Of a DNA stretch of 50,044 nucleotides, positions 33,705 through 42,322 are shown piece by piece. The stretch is taken from assembly GCA_015064205.1 (NCBI GenBank), contig SVSR01000012.1, positions 1 through 50,044 of the forward strand, read 5' to 3'. This DNA comes from Oscillospiraceae bacterium (lineage in GTDB: Bacteria > Bacillota > Clostridia > Oscillospirales > CAG-272). The stretch's first letter is position 1. The number at the start of each line of letters is the position of its first letter. The translations under genes were made by a program, and so were the position numbers. The notes beneath the pieces were generated by a model. The model saw only the letters and a program-made list of their open reading frames with translations. It ran no database searches and was not told the origin of the DNA.

Positions 33705-35534
33705 ATGAAAAAGTTTTTAATTGTCCTGATAATTGCATTGTTTATTTGCTCCTTAACCGGGGTATCGGTTTCTGCAGAGGAAACAACCGGAAGTTTGAGT
33801 GATAATAATTTTCTTGTTATTAAAGATTATAAAGATATTGTGCCCAATGATCATATAATTTTTTCTGCATTCATCAACGGTGTTGAGGAAACGATTAAAG
33901 TAAACGCCGTTTATTCGTTAAATGAAAGCGGTGAGCATGAATTAAATGACATCACATTGCTTGACAGTGCTGAATTATCCAATTTTGCAGATAGTGTATT
34001 CGGGCTTTATTCATATACAATTGGCACAAATGACTACTATACAATAACGGAATATGCGGCTCCCCTCAAATTTGCAGATTACTTTAACACAGCCAAACTT
34101 GGTGTTGCTAACTTTAGTGAATGGCAAACAACGTGGTCTAATGTACCAAATCAAAGTCGAAAAGATCTTATCAGATTTAACCAAGACACTGTCATCTATG
34201 TTGTCAGCAAAAACGACAAAAAAGTCGAAATAATAACACCTGAAAGCAACTTTACAATCAATTTTGATACTGACATGACGGGCGCAACTTTTGCGGCCGA
34301 CAGAATTGGCTATGGTGATCAAACTACACTTAATCCTACTGTCGAGAAATACGGCATAATGCACGGTGTGGCATCTTTTGTTTACTTTGTAACAGATGCT
34401 AATTTTACTCCGCCCACCACCCCTGCCACCCCTATAGGTTACAAAATTGTATATATTGAATCCGATCTCGAAAGTACTAATTTTGGTACTCCGGAAGATA
34501 TCAAGTTTGATAATGGAGATCCGAATACCAAATATTACAAGTATACGCCTGATAATGAAGCGTATTATCTTTCTACCTTTAGTTCCATAAACGAAATCTA
34601 CGTTGACGAATCTTACAGTAAATCCACCAATAATAAACTTGTTGCAGGCGTGTATTTTCTTAATCAAAACAACATTGTTGCCGACCACATTGAGATCTCC
34701 GACATTCAACCCTCAAACACTTTAAAAGACGGTGAACTTTCTGCCAAATTCTACGTAAAAAAGATTAAATCATCTGAAATCAACCTCTACGACTATGCAC
34801 AGATTAGATTTGATATCGAGGATAGTGACCTGTCATCTTTAAAAAAGACAGCTAATATACAGACAATTATATTTAAGTTTTTTGAATATGACGGTGAAAA
34901 ACTTTCCTCGGTCAATAAGCATGATACAGCTCTCTTAGAGTACCTGAGCAAAAATTTTTATGATACTAAATCCGGAACAGAAATTGCGGCAGAAGTGCTT
35001 GTGGCCGGAAATACCTATTCAGGCTTTAATTCCGAAACAACATTTCCAAACAACACTTTCCGTGGAATCGTATATAATTATGTGGTAGACACAGGTGATA
35101 ATTCATATATAATAAACTACAACAGCAACGGAGGCACAGGTACTCCTCAAGCTCAAATAACAGACCTTGGCATTGAGTGCACAATAAGCAATAAAATACC
35201 GAGTAAACCAGGGTTTACTTTCCTTGGCTGGTCAACATCTGCTAATGGTGAAGTCGAATTTGATTCTGGTGATTCATATTCGGGGAATACTTCTATAACA
35301 CTATACGCTGTTTGGGGTCCACTTTTTGGCGACGTTGACGTTGACGGTAAGGTAGATTCCATAGACGTTATCAAACTTGCAAGACATCTTGCAACCTGGA
35401 CGGGATACGAAAATATCAACATGACAAACGCTGATGTAGACGGCGACGGTGAGATCACTGTAAGCGACTCTGCAATACTTGCAAGACACTGGGCTGGTTG
35501 GATCAAATATCAGGATCTTCCCTACATGGAATAA
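33705..35534 (+). CDS. Secreted dockerin protein with InlB-type repeat
   Basis: A 609-residue exported protein. After the signal peptide (MKKFLIVLIIALFICSLTG, cleavage likely after VSAEE region) comes a ~440-residue unrecognised extracellular stretch rich in Asp, Asn, Thr and aromatic residues and free of cysteine, then an InlB/Listeria-Bacteroides beta-grasp repeat (about 469-537: NYNSNGGTGTPQ to GWSTSANG, ending LYAVWG), and a C-terminal dockerin (541-609) whose residues are the same as in the preceding gene except the last three. No catalytic motif is evident, so a binding or structural role is possible. AAGGAG is followed by ATG 33705; an upstream in-frame ATG (33669) lacks a ribosome-binding site. 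Confidence 0.85.
   Translation: MKKFLIVLIIALFICSLTGVSVSAEETTGSLSDNNFLVIKDYKDIVPNDHIIFSAFINGVEETIKVNAVYSLNESGEHELNDITLLDSAELSNFADSVFGLYSYTIGTNDYYTITEYAAPLKFADYFNTAKLGVANFSEWQTTWSNVPNQSRKDLIRFNQDTVIYVVSKNDKKVEIITPESNFTINFDTDMTGATFAADRIGYGDQTTLNPTVEKYGIMHGVASFVYFVTDANFTPPTTPATPIGYKIVYIESDLESTNFGTPEDIKFDNGDPNTKYYKYTPDNEAYYLSTFSSINEIYVDESYSKSTNNKLVAGVYFLNQNNIVADHIEISDIQPSNTLKDGELSAKFYVKKIKSSEINLYDYAQIRFDIEDSDLSSLKKTANIQTIIFKFFEYDGEKLSSVNKHDTALLEYLSKNFYDTKSGTEIAAEVLVAGNTYSGFNSETTFPNNTFRGIVYNYVVDTGDNSYIINYNSNGGTGTPQAQITDLGIECTISNKIPSKPGFTFLGWSTSANGEVEFDSGDSYSGNTSITLYAVWGPLFGDVDVDGKVDSIDVIKLARHLATWTGYENINMTNADVDGDGEITVSDSAILARHWAGWIKYQDLPYME
35328..35524 (+). repeat. 197-bp dockerin-coding repeat, copy B
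   Basis: Second copy of the 33334-33530 sequence, 194 of 197 bases the same, in the same reading frame and strand, 1994 bp downstream. Confidence 0.96.
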
Positions 35535-35553
35535 ACTTAATAAACATTTCTTT

Positions 35554-35587
35554 AACCTCTTCGGATTTTCGCCGAAGAGGTTTTTCT
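35554..35587 (+). terminator. Terminator after the second dockerin gene
   Basis: AACCTCTTCGG (35554-35564) pairs with CCGAAGAGGTT (35572-35582), followed by TTTCTTTC. Confidence 0.87.
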
Positions 35588-35592
35588 TTCAA

Positions 35593-35621
35593 TTGACAAA
35601 AGGCATAAAATATGGTACAAT
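35593..35621 (+). promoter_or_regulatory. Promoter of the third dockerin gene
   Basis: TTGACA (35593-35598), 17-bp spacer, TACAAT (35616-35621), 31 bp before the start. Confidence 0.82.
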
Positions 35622-35651
35622 GTAATTCACAAATACATTTGGGAGGCAACC

Positions 35652-37865
35652 ATGAAAAAAACAATAGTCATTACCCTTTTATCAATAATGACATTCATGC
35701 TTCTCTTAACAGGCGTACAAGCCTCTGAAGTTTTAAGCGGTCAATGCGGCGAGGGATTAACATGGTCACTTGACGGCTCAGGTACCCTTAGTATAAACGG
35801 AAACGGTGAGATGTGGGACTTCGCTGAATCTTCTGCTCCGTGGGAATCCGAAAGTGACTCAATAACAAGTGTTAATATAGGCAGCGGTGTATCATACGTA
35901 AACGCCGGAGTTTTATCAAATTTAAACGAACTTACCGTTATCAATGTTGATAAAGAAAACGAAATCTATTCAAGTGATGAAAACGGGGTACTTTTTAACG
36001 CAGATAAAACCATCCTTATAAGCTTTCCTGCCAATAGCAACTTGACAAGCTATAACATGCCCGAAACTGTTATCGAGATTACTGAAAAAGCATTTTACTG
36101 TGCAAGAAATTTAACTTCAGTTACTATTTCCCAAAATGTAACTACTATTGGTAGCAGAGCGTTTCAGTGGTGTGACGCGCTAACTGAAATTGTTATTCCT
36201 GACTCTGTGACTTCAATCGGCGAGCACACCTTCTACGGATGTTCCTCTCTTGCAAATGTAACTCTAAGCAATAATCTCGAAACTTTAGCCGATGGCATTT
36301 TCTATGCATGCCACAGTTTGAATAATATAGCCATACCAGACTCAGTAACTTCGTTCGGAACAGAAGCGTTCTATTTTTGCTCTTCTCTGACAAGCATAAC
36401 TATTCCCGCTCCTGTTACATCTCTTGGCGAGCGTGTTTTCTGGGAATGTTATTCACTTGCAGAAATTTGCGTTGATGAGGCAAATGAGCATTTCTCGGCA
36501 GACGAGTTTGGCGTACTTTACAACAAAAGCCAAACAAGGCTGATACAGTATCCTGTTGCAAGCACAGCTGAAACATACACAGTCATTGAAAGCACAACCG
36601 AGATAACAGGCGATGCTTTCACAGGAAGCGGATCACTCAGTAAGGTTATTCTCCCCGATACATTAAATACAATCGGCAGTTATGCTTTCGCATACTGCTA
36701 TAATCTTTCAAGCATAAATCTCTCCGATGCGCTGACAGCTCTAAACGAGGGGATATTTACCGATTGTTCAGCACTCACAGATATTTCTCTTCCTGAAAAT
36801 ATTACATCTATTGGTGATAATGCATTTTCCTATTGTTATAATTTAACCGATATTACCATACCTTCAAGCGTTACGTATATCGGCACATCAGCCTTTTACG
36901 GATGCGAAACATTTGAAAACGTTATAATACCCGATTCTGTGACAATACTGGGACAATACGCGTTTGCTGACTGCTATAATCTCAAAAACGTCACTATTGG
37001 CAGCGGTCTGAATTCTTTAGGAACGTTTGTATTCTCAGGTTGCACAAAGCTTACTGACATAACAGTATCTTCAGACAATGCAACGTATTCAAGCAAAAAT
37101 GGCGTTCTGTTTAACAAAGCCATGACAAAGCTTATAAGATATCCTGCAGGAAAGCCGGATACAGAATACACTATTCCGTCAACTGTAATCGATCTCTCCG
37201 ACCAGGCATTCTTATATTGCAATAACTTAACCAAAGTAATTTTTTCAGATTCACTCAAAACTGTTGGTGAGCACGCATTCTATTATTGCTCTAATCTTTC
37301 GGATATAACGTTTGGCGAAGCGCTTGAAACAATAAAAGAAGCGGCATTTTACGGTTGCAGTTCTCTTGAGAACTTTGAGTTTAAAAACAAGCTTAATGAG
37401 ATCGGAGAAAATGCATTCTGCGGATGCACAAGCCTCACAAGCGTTGTGTTTCCAAATTCTATGACAACCCTTGGCGAGTACTCATTCTCTGAATGCATCA
37501 ATATAAAGAGCGCCACTATCCCCGAGTCTGTTACCAAATTCGGTGTTTACGCATTCAACGGTTGTCACGATGATCTGACCATATACGGCAAAGCAGGAAG
37601 CACAGCCGTTAAATTCGCAAACTTTTACGGATTCAGATTCATCTCAGACTATGGCGACATTGACGGAAATGAATCTATCGACTCAGTTGACGTTATTAAG
37701 CTTGCAAGACATCTTGCGAACTGGCCAGGATACGAAAGCATATATGAAGGTAATGCAGACGTAGACGGAGACGGCACCCTTACACCTGATGATCTTATCA
37801 TTCTCGCAAGGCATTGGGCAGGCTGGATTTCTTATTCAAAGCTTCCCTTTGATAAAGTAGCATAA
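35652..37865 (+). CDS. Secreted BspA-type leucine-rich repeat protein with dockerin
   Basis: A 737-residue exported protein. Signal peptide (1-25), an N-terminal cap SGQCGEGLTWSLDGSG that also occurs before the repeats of the SGNH protein, then more than twenty BspA-like (LRR_5) repeats of 22-24 residues of the form I-P-x-S-V-T-x-I-G-x-x-A-F-x-x-C-x-x-L, with two breaks of the type NKAMTKLIRYPAGKP. The C-terminal ~70 residues are a dockerin (DIDGNESIDSVD and DVDGDGTLTPDD loops), clearly diverged from the other two. No enzymatic domain is seen; such repeats usually bind proteins or glycans. GGGAGG precedes ATG; strong terminator follows. Confidence 0.88.
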   Translation: MKKTIVITLLSIMTFMLLLTGVQASEVLSGQCGEGLTWSLDGSGTLSINGNGEMWDFAESSAPWESESDSITSVNIGSGVSYVNAGVLSNLNELTVINVDKENEIYSSDENGVLFNADKTILISFPANSNLTSYNMPETVIEITEKAFYCARNLTSVTISQNVTTIGSRAFQWCDALTEIVIPDSVTSIGEHTFYGCSSLANVTLSNNLETLADGIFYACHSLNNIAIPDSVTSFGTEAFYFCSSLTSITIPAPVTSLGERVFWECYSLAEICVDEANEHFSADEFGVLYNKSQTRLIQYPVASTAETYTVIESTTEITGDAFTGSGSLSKVILPDTLNTIGSYAFAYCYNLSSINLSDALTALNEGIFTDCSALTDISLPENITSIGDNAFSYCYNLTDITIPSSVTYIGTSAFYGCETFENVIIPDSVTILGQYAFADCYNLKNVTIGSGLNSLGTFVFSGCTKLTDITVSSDNATYSSKNGVLFNKAMTKLIRYPAGKPDTEYTIPSTVIDLSDQAFLYCNNLTKVIFSDSLKTVGEHAFYYCSNLSDITFGEALETIKEAAFYGCSSLENFEFKNKLNEIGENAFCGCTSLTSVVFPNSMTTLGEYSFSECINIKSATIPESVTKFGVYAFNGCHDDLTIYGKAGSTAVKFANFYGFRFISDYGDIDGNESIDSVDVIKLARHLANWPGYESIYEGNADVDGDGTLTPDDLIILARHWAGWISYSKLPFDKVA

Positions 37866-37877
37866 ACTAATCTAAAC

Positions 37878-37915
37878 AAAAAAGAGATCCACTTTCGAGT
37901 GGATCTCTTTTTTGT
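37878..37915 (+). terminator. Strong terminator after the LRR-dockerin gene
   Basis: A 16-bp perfect stem (AAAAAAGAGATCCACT, 37878-37893, complement 37898-37913) with a TTCG loop and T run; also able to end transcription on the other strand. Confidence 0.93.
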
Positions 37916-37924
37916 TTTGTATCA

Positions 37925-37953
37925 TTGTCATACTTGGTTTTCTTGCATATTAC
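37925..37953 (+). promoter_or_regulatory. Possible promoter of the SOD-family gene
   Basis: TTGTCA (37925-37930), 17-bp spacer, TATTAC (37948-37953), 30 bp before the start. The -10 is weak, so the call is tentative. Confidence 0.45.
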
Positions 37954-37983
37954 TGATACTGACTTTTATTTGGAGGTAATTAC

Positions 37984-38472
37984 ATGTACAAAGAAAACAG
38001 ACTGGTACACTTTATGTCCGTCCTACGCCGCAGATATGACGCAAGAGCAACGATCCTAGGCAGCCCTGACTATCCTGATATATATGGTGTTTTGTGGCTG
38101 TATCAGACAAACTACGGAGTTATTGTTGCGTGCGAAGTTACCGGACTTCCCTACTCGAAAGATAAATGTAAAGAACATATATTCGGATTACATATTCACG
38201 AGGGTATGAGCTGTACAGGAAACGATATAGATCCTTTTGGCGATACGCTCGGCCACTACAATCCTTATGCTTGCCAACACCCATATCATGCAGGCGATCT
38301 TTTACCTCTGTTCGGCGCCGGAGGCTATGCAATGTCTGTATTTTTAACTGATAGATTTGATGTTAATGAAGTAATCGGACGTGCTGTAATAGTTCATTCT
38401 TCTCCGGACGACTTTACAACACAGCCAAGCGGAAACTCCGGCAAAAAAATTGCCTGCGGGATAATAAAATAA
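37984..38472 (+). CDS. Superoxide dismutase, Cu/Zn family, cytoplasmic
   Basis: A 162-residue Sod_Cu-fold protein. All metal ligands can be placed: His70 and His72 in GLHIHEG, bridging His91 in GHYNP, His99, His102 and Asp105 in CQHPYHAGD, and His138 in VIVHSSPDDF. The disulfide pair is Cys77 and Cys158. At the position of the active-site Arg (three residues before the second Cys) there is Lys155 (NSGKKIACG). There is no signal peptide, unlike the periplasmic or lipoprotein forms in many bacteria. In a strict anaerobe it could guard against transient oxygen. Single gene with a strong GGAGGT ribosome binding site and a terminator. Confidence 0.88.
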   Translation: MYKENRLVHFMSVLRRRYDARATILGSPDYPDIYGVLWLYQTNYGVIVACEVTGLPYSKDKCKEHIFGLHIHEGMSCTGNDIDPFGDTLGHYNPYACQHPYHAGDLLPLFGAGGYAMSVFLTDRFDVNEVIGRAVIVHSSPDDFTTQPSGNSGKKIACGIIK

Positions 38473-38479
38473 TAAATAC

Positions 38480-38505
38480 AGCAGACACAGATGTGTCTGC
38501 TTTTT
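38480..38505 (+). terminator. Terminator after the SOD-family gene
   Basis: AGCAGACAC (38480-38488) pairs with GTGTCTGCT (38493-38501), 4-nt loop, then TTTT. Confidence 0.88.
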
Positions 38506-38540
38506 ATATAGAAAAAATTAAAAAATATTTATGAAAACTA

Positions 38541-38569
38541 TTGACAAATAATATAATATATATTATAAT
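38541..38569 (+). promoter_or_regulatory. Perfect consensus SigA promoter
   Basis: TTGACA (38541-38546), 17-bp spacer, TATAAT (38564-38569) in a very A+T-rich context; 54 bp before the unrecognised gene. Confidence 0.85.
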
Positions 38570-38623
38570 TAATATAAAGAATATTATTAGATTTATATTT
38601 TGTGATATTCAAGGAGAATTTTG

Positions 38624-39262
38624 ATGACAAACGCTAACGGTATATCGCCTAGAAAGAATCGTATATTCGACAATATATTCACCCAAAACAGCAAGAGCAT
38701 CTCAAAATGCCCAGAGCAAAAAGAAGCATCTGGGGTATCACGCGTTTCAGTTGGCTTTGAAAAGAAAACAAGATATATAAGACGCGTTGCATCAGCTGCA
38801 GTTTCTGCTCTTCCCCACGCTCAGCGTAAAGCATATGTTGCCCCGGATGCTCAAGTGCTTCTCACGCCCAGCGCTATAAGTCAGGCGGCACAATGGGAGC
38901 TGATGTTTGATTCAAAAGAAGATTCTCTTGATAAAAGAGAACGTGTATCGCTTCGTGAAAGAATAAAAAAAGCCGCACACCGTGAAAGTGAATATTACAC
39001 GTTGTACGGAGTAAACACCGGAGAAATATTCACAGAAGAAATTGAGATTGACGTAATGTCAGGTGCGGCATTTGCGTCAGCTACTGATATAAACAACAAG
39101 GAAGCCTCATGCGAAGGTTTTCCGAAAAACGACCGTGCAATGCAGAGCGGCGATTTTTCCTCCCGCTGCTCTGCCGCGGCTGTCGCTTTTAAAAAAATGC
39201 ATTCGGGCATCTGGATAAAATTCAAAGATTTTGCATATAAAGTAAATAACTTTTGGTTATAA
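38624..39262 (+). CDS. Hypothetical protein, not recognised
   Basis: A 212-residue protein I cannot place in a family. It is basic in the first third (SPRKNRIFDN, KKTRYIRR), has an Ala/Ser-rich middle, a charged probable helix DKRERVSLRERIKKAAHRES and the phrase EYYTLYGVNTGEIFTEEIEID, then an aromatic C-terminus (IWIKFKDFAYKVNNFWL). No signal peptide, membrane helix or catalytic motif is apparent. ATG 38624 has AAGGAG upstream (a TTG one codon earlier is less likely). It is a single-gene unit between a perfect promoter and a strong terminator, so it is a real and probably abundant product. Codon use resembles the neighbours. Confidence 0.7.
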   Translation: MTNANGISPRKNRIFDNIFTQNSKSISKCPEQKEASGVSRVSVGFEKKTRYIRRVASAAVSALPHAQRKAYVAPDAQVLLTPSAISQAAQWELMFDSKEDSLDKRERVSLRERIKKAAHRESEYYTLYGVNTGEIFTEEIEIDVMSGAAFASATDINNKEASCEGFPKNDRAMQSGDFSSRCSAAAVAFKKMHSGIWIKFKDFAYKVNNFWL

Positions 39263-39273
39263 AAAACTCCTAA

Positions 39274-39316
39274 CGGAAAAAGGGTAATCGCTAAAATGCG
39301 ACTACCCTTTTTCTGT
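39274..39316. terminator. Bidirectional terminator before cysK end
   Basis: GAAAAAGGGTA (39276-39286) pairs with TACCCTTTTTC (39303-39313), inner TCGC/GCGA continues the stem past one mismatch. Serves the + strand unrecognised gene and the - strand cysK. Confidence 0.87.
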
Positions 39317-40246
39317 TTATTTTTCCCAAAGCGGTGTTGACAAATATCTCTCACCGTTATCCGGAAGGACAACCACTATCATTTTACCCGCATTCTCTTC
39401 TCTGCCGGCAACCTCAATGGCCGCGCTCAGTGCCGCGCCGCCGCTTATACCGCAAAGAAAGCCTTCCGTTTGCGCAAGAATTCTTGCCGCAGTGTATGCC
39501 TCATCGTCGCTGACACACTTAATTTCGTCTATAAGCGATTTATCGAGCGTATCAGGCACAAAGCCCGCCCCTATACCCATCAAGCCGTGTGGGCCAGGTG
39601 TGCCGCCCGAGAGAACAGCAGATGTTTTAGGTTCAACTGCAACAGTCTTTATTGTCTGATTCTTTTCTTTTAAATAGCGTGCGCATCCGCTCAGCGTTCC
39701 GCCTGTTCCGATACCTCCAACGAGAATATCAACTTCGCCGTCAGTATCATTAAAAATCTCCGGTCCTGTACTGTTATAGTGCGCCTGGGGATTTGCAGAA
39801 TTCTCAAATTGGCCCAGAATAATAGCTCCGGGGATCTGTTCTGCAAGCTCATACGCTTTTGCAATAGCTCCGTTCATACCAAGCTTGCCCTCTGTAAGAA
39901 CTATCTCTGCCCCATATGCACTAAGCAGTTTACGTCTTTCTATGCTCATCGTTTCGGGCATTGTAAGTATCGCCCTGTAACCGCTTGATACTGCGGCCAT
40001 AGCAATTCCTATCCCCGTGTTTCCGCTTGTAGGTTCAATTATAGTTGCGCCCGGTTTAAGAGTACCGTTTTCTTCGGCCTTGCGGATCATATTGACACTG
40101 ACTCTGTCTTTAACACTTCCTGCCGGATTCATATATTCAAGTTTGGCTACTATTTTAGCTTTAGAACCGTAATACCTTTCAAGCCTGTTTAAACGCAAAA
40201 GAGGTGTATTGCCAACAAGCTCTGTTATATCGTTATATATTTTCAT
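39317..40246 (-). CDS. cysK: Cysteine synthase A (O-acetylserine sulfhydrylase)
   Basis: A PLP enzyme (309 residues) forming cysteine from O-acetylserine and sulfide. The Schiff-base Lys46 is in NPAGSVKDR, the substrate loop is PTSGNTGIG (about 72-80), and the phosphate-binding loop is [20 protein letters not shown] and the C-terminal SGGAALSAA are also typical. Cystathionine beta-synthase and CysM share this fold; length and motif detail favour CysK. Last gene of the DUF512-lipoprotein-der-plsY-cysK run, 47 bp after plsY. The ribosome-binding site is weak (AAAGGA about 15 bp from ATG). Confidence 0.93.
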   Translation of the reverse strand: MKIYNDITELVGNTPLLRLNRLERYYGSKAKIVAKLEYMNPAGSVKDRVSVNMIRKAEENGTLKPGATIIEPTSGNTGIGIAMAAVSSGYRAILTMPETMSIERRKLLSAYGAEIVLTEGKLGMNGAIAKAYELAEQIPGAIILGQFENSANPQAHYNSTGPEIFNDTDGEVDILVGGIGTGGTLSGCARYLKEKNQTIKTVAVEPKTSAVLSGGTPGPHGLMGIGAGFVPDTLDKSLIDEIKCVSDDEAYTAARILAQTEGFLCGISGGAALSAAIEVAGREENAGKMIVVVLPDNGERYLSTPLWEK

Positions 40247-40293
40247 CGTTTTCGCTGTTTTCCTTTTTTAAAGATGTTTCTTTAACACTCTTC

Positions 40294-40929
40294 TTATCTT
40301 TTTTTACTAAAGAGCGATATCTTGTTTTCTTTTCCCTGCATCAGCCTCTTTATGTTGTCTTTATGCTTGAAGATAACGATAGCAGCTATTAAGAAAGTAC
40401 ATACAGTCGTAATAATATCAACCTTGCCGCCGTTCAATCTGTTTATCAGAACAGGGTATAGAAACATGCACATTACAGAGCCGAGGGAAACATATTTGTA
40501 TCCTATAACTATGATGGCAAATACCGCAAAAAGTATAAGAAAACACAGCGGACTCGTGCAAAGTACCGTAGCCGCAACAGCAGCTACTCCCTTTCCGCCC
40601 TTAAAATTGAAATATACGGGATAAATATGCCCGAGAACACTTCCAAGACCCGCTATGTATGCACCCGGCTCTCCCATAAGCAGACGGGCAATATATATCG
40701 CGATAACCGTTTTTAGAATATCGCCTGCAAGTGTAAGCAGAGCGGCGGCCTTACCGTAGGTTCTCAGTATATTTGTCATTCCCGCGTTCTTACTGCCGTG
40801 ATTTCTTATATCATCATGATATATAAGCTTTGAAACAAGTATAGCACAGTTAACACCGCCGAGAAAATAACCTATAGCTACGCATATAATCCCTATAATA
40901 ACAACGTGTAATATAACCTGGATATCCAT
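40294..40929 (-). CDS. plsY: Acyl-phosphate glycerol-3-phosphate acyltransferase PlsY
   Basis: A membrane enzyme starting phospholipid synthesis from acyl phosphate made by PlsX. Of 211 residues, about five hydrophobic segments are seen, and the three PlsY loops are present: GSKNAGMTNILRTYG (first motif, G-S-x-N-x-G), YFNFKGGKGVAAV (the glycine-rich acyl-phosphate loop) and KHKDNIKRLMQGKENK near the end. The C-terminal tail is positively charged. SD AAAGGA is 7 bp before ATG. It lies 23 bp after der, an arrangement common in Firmicutes. Confidence 0.94.
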   Translation of the reverse strand: MDIQVILHVVIIGIICVAIGYFLGGVNCAILVSKLIYHDDIRNHGSKNAGMTNILRTYGKAAALLTLAGDILKTVIAIYIARLLMGEPGAYIAGLGSVLGHIYPVYFNFKGGKGVAAVAATVLCTSPLCFLILFAVFAIIVIGYKYVSLGSVMCMFLYPVLINRLNGGKVDIITTVCTFLIAAIVIFKHKDNIKRLMQGKENKISLFSKKR

Positions 40930-40952
40930 ATTATTATCCTTTCATCAAAAGC

Positions 40953-42287
40953 TTAGTCAGAGTCATCTCCACGCTGTCTTATGACAAGACGTATCGGTGT
41001 TCCTCTGAATCCGAAAACCTGCCTTAGCTGATTTTCAATATATCTCTGATATGAAAAATGGAAAAGCTCTGCATCATTACAGAAAATAACAAACGTAGGA
41101 GGTGCAACCGCAGTTTGCGTCATGTAGTATATTTTCAGCCTTCTGCCCTTATCAGAGGGTGGCTGAACACGTGCGGTACAATCGTTGAGTACGTCATTAA
41201 GCATACCGGTGGTAATACGAAGCAATGACTGCTCATGTACGTAGTTTATAGTTTCAAATAGCTTATTAAGCCTTTGGCCGGTTTTGGCGGAAATAAACAA
41301 TAGAGGTGCATATGTCATATAAGACAGCGACGTATATATCTTATCCGTCATATGAGTTACAAGCTTATCTGTCTTATCTTCAATTGAATCCCACTTGTTT
41401 ATCGCTATTATGCACGCCTTACCTGCTTCGTGTGCTATTCCCGCTATCTTTTCATCCTGCTCGGTTATCCCCTCGTTTGCATCAGCCATTATAATACATA
41501 CATCAGCACGCTCAACGGCCATTTTGGCTCTCAGTACGCTATATCTTTCGATAGCGTCGTTTATTTTGCTCTGACGTCTGATACCTGCGGTATCGATAAA
41601 CACGTATTTCCCGAATTCGTTTATAATCTTAGTATCGACAGCATCTCTCGTAGTACCCGGTATATCAGATACTATAAGTCGCTCCTCACCCGTAATCTTA
41701 TTTATAAGAGAGCTCTTGCCTGCATTAGGCTTACCGATAACCGCAACCTTTATTGCATCATCGTCATCATCATCCTCTGCCTCTTTGGGAAGGTACTCAA
41801 GTACTCTGTCGAGAAGGTCTCCCGAGCCCGTTCCGTGAACCGAAGAAAGAGCAACGGGATCTCCCTCTATACCAAGCTCGTAAAACTCATAGTATTCCAT
41901 AGGAAGCCTTCCTATGGAATCTATTTTATTAACCGCAAGCACAACGGGCTTGCCGCTCTTTAAAAGCATAACGGCTATTTCCCGGTCGTCCGCTGTAACA
42001 CCGACGCGCACGTCTGTCATAAATATTATAACGTCAGCCGTTTCTATCGCTATCTGCGCCTGGTTACGCATCTGCTTTAATATTATGTCATCTGTCTTTG
42101 GCTCAATACCTCCCGTGTCCACAAGCATAAGCTTGCGTCCGCTCCATTCAATATCATAATAAATTCTGTCGCGTGTAACACCGGGGGTATCCTCAACGAT
42201 CGATATTCTCTCGCCGGCAAGCTTGTTAAACAGCGTGCTTTTGCCAACGTTAGGTCTGCCGACTATTGCTATTATTGGTTTTGACAT
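40953..42287 (-). CDS. der: Ribosome-associated GTPase Der (EngA)
   Basis: A double-GTPase required for 50S subunit assembly. It has two complete G domains, each with its P-loop: GRPNVGKSTL (8-17) and GKPNAGKSSL (about 184-193), matching DTPGVTRD and DIPGTTRD switch regions, and NKID/NKWD base-recognition motifs, followed by a KH-like C-terminal domain with RGTPIRLVIRQRG. An acidic linker (AEDDDDDDA) separates the G domains. 444 residues is usual. It follows the DUF3298-like gene by 35 bp. No plausible alternative. Confidence 0.97.
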   Translation of the reverse strand: MSKPIIAIVGRPNVGKSTLFNKLAGERISIVEDTPGVTRDRIYYDIEWSGRKLMLVDTGGIEPKTDDIILKQMRNQAQIAIETADVIIFMTDVRVGVTADDREIAVMLLKSGKPVVLAVNKIDSIGRLPMEYYEFYELGIEGDPVALSSVHGTGSGDLLDRVLEYLPKEAEDDDDDDAIKVAVIGKPNAGKSSLINKITGEERLIVSDIPGTTRDAVDTKIINEFGKYVFIDTAGIRRQSKINDAIERYSVLRAKMAVERADVCIIMADANEGITEQDEKIAGIAHEAGKACIIAINKWDSIEDKTDKLVTHMTDKIYTSLSYMTYAPLLFISAKTGQRLNKLFETINYVHEQSLLRITTGMLNDVLNDCTARVQPPSDKGRRLKIYYMTQTAVAPPTFVIFCNDAELFHFSYQRYIENQLRQVFGFRGTPIRLVIRQRGDDSD

Positions 42288-42322
42288 TTTATAATTCCTT
42301 TCCTCAGGATATATGGCAATTA

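Noticed and set aside
33334-35524. 197-bp direct repeats as insertion-sequence ends or transposon
   Set aside because: They are in-frame dockerin coding sequence with synonymous changes; there is no transposase or terminal inverted repeat.
35652-37865. Repeated DNA in the LRR gene as a CRISPR or tandem array
   Set aside because: The repeats are degenerate in-frame LRR_5 units of 66-72 bp without constant spacers.
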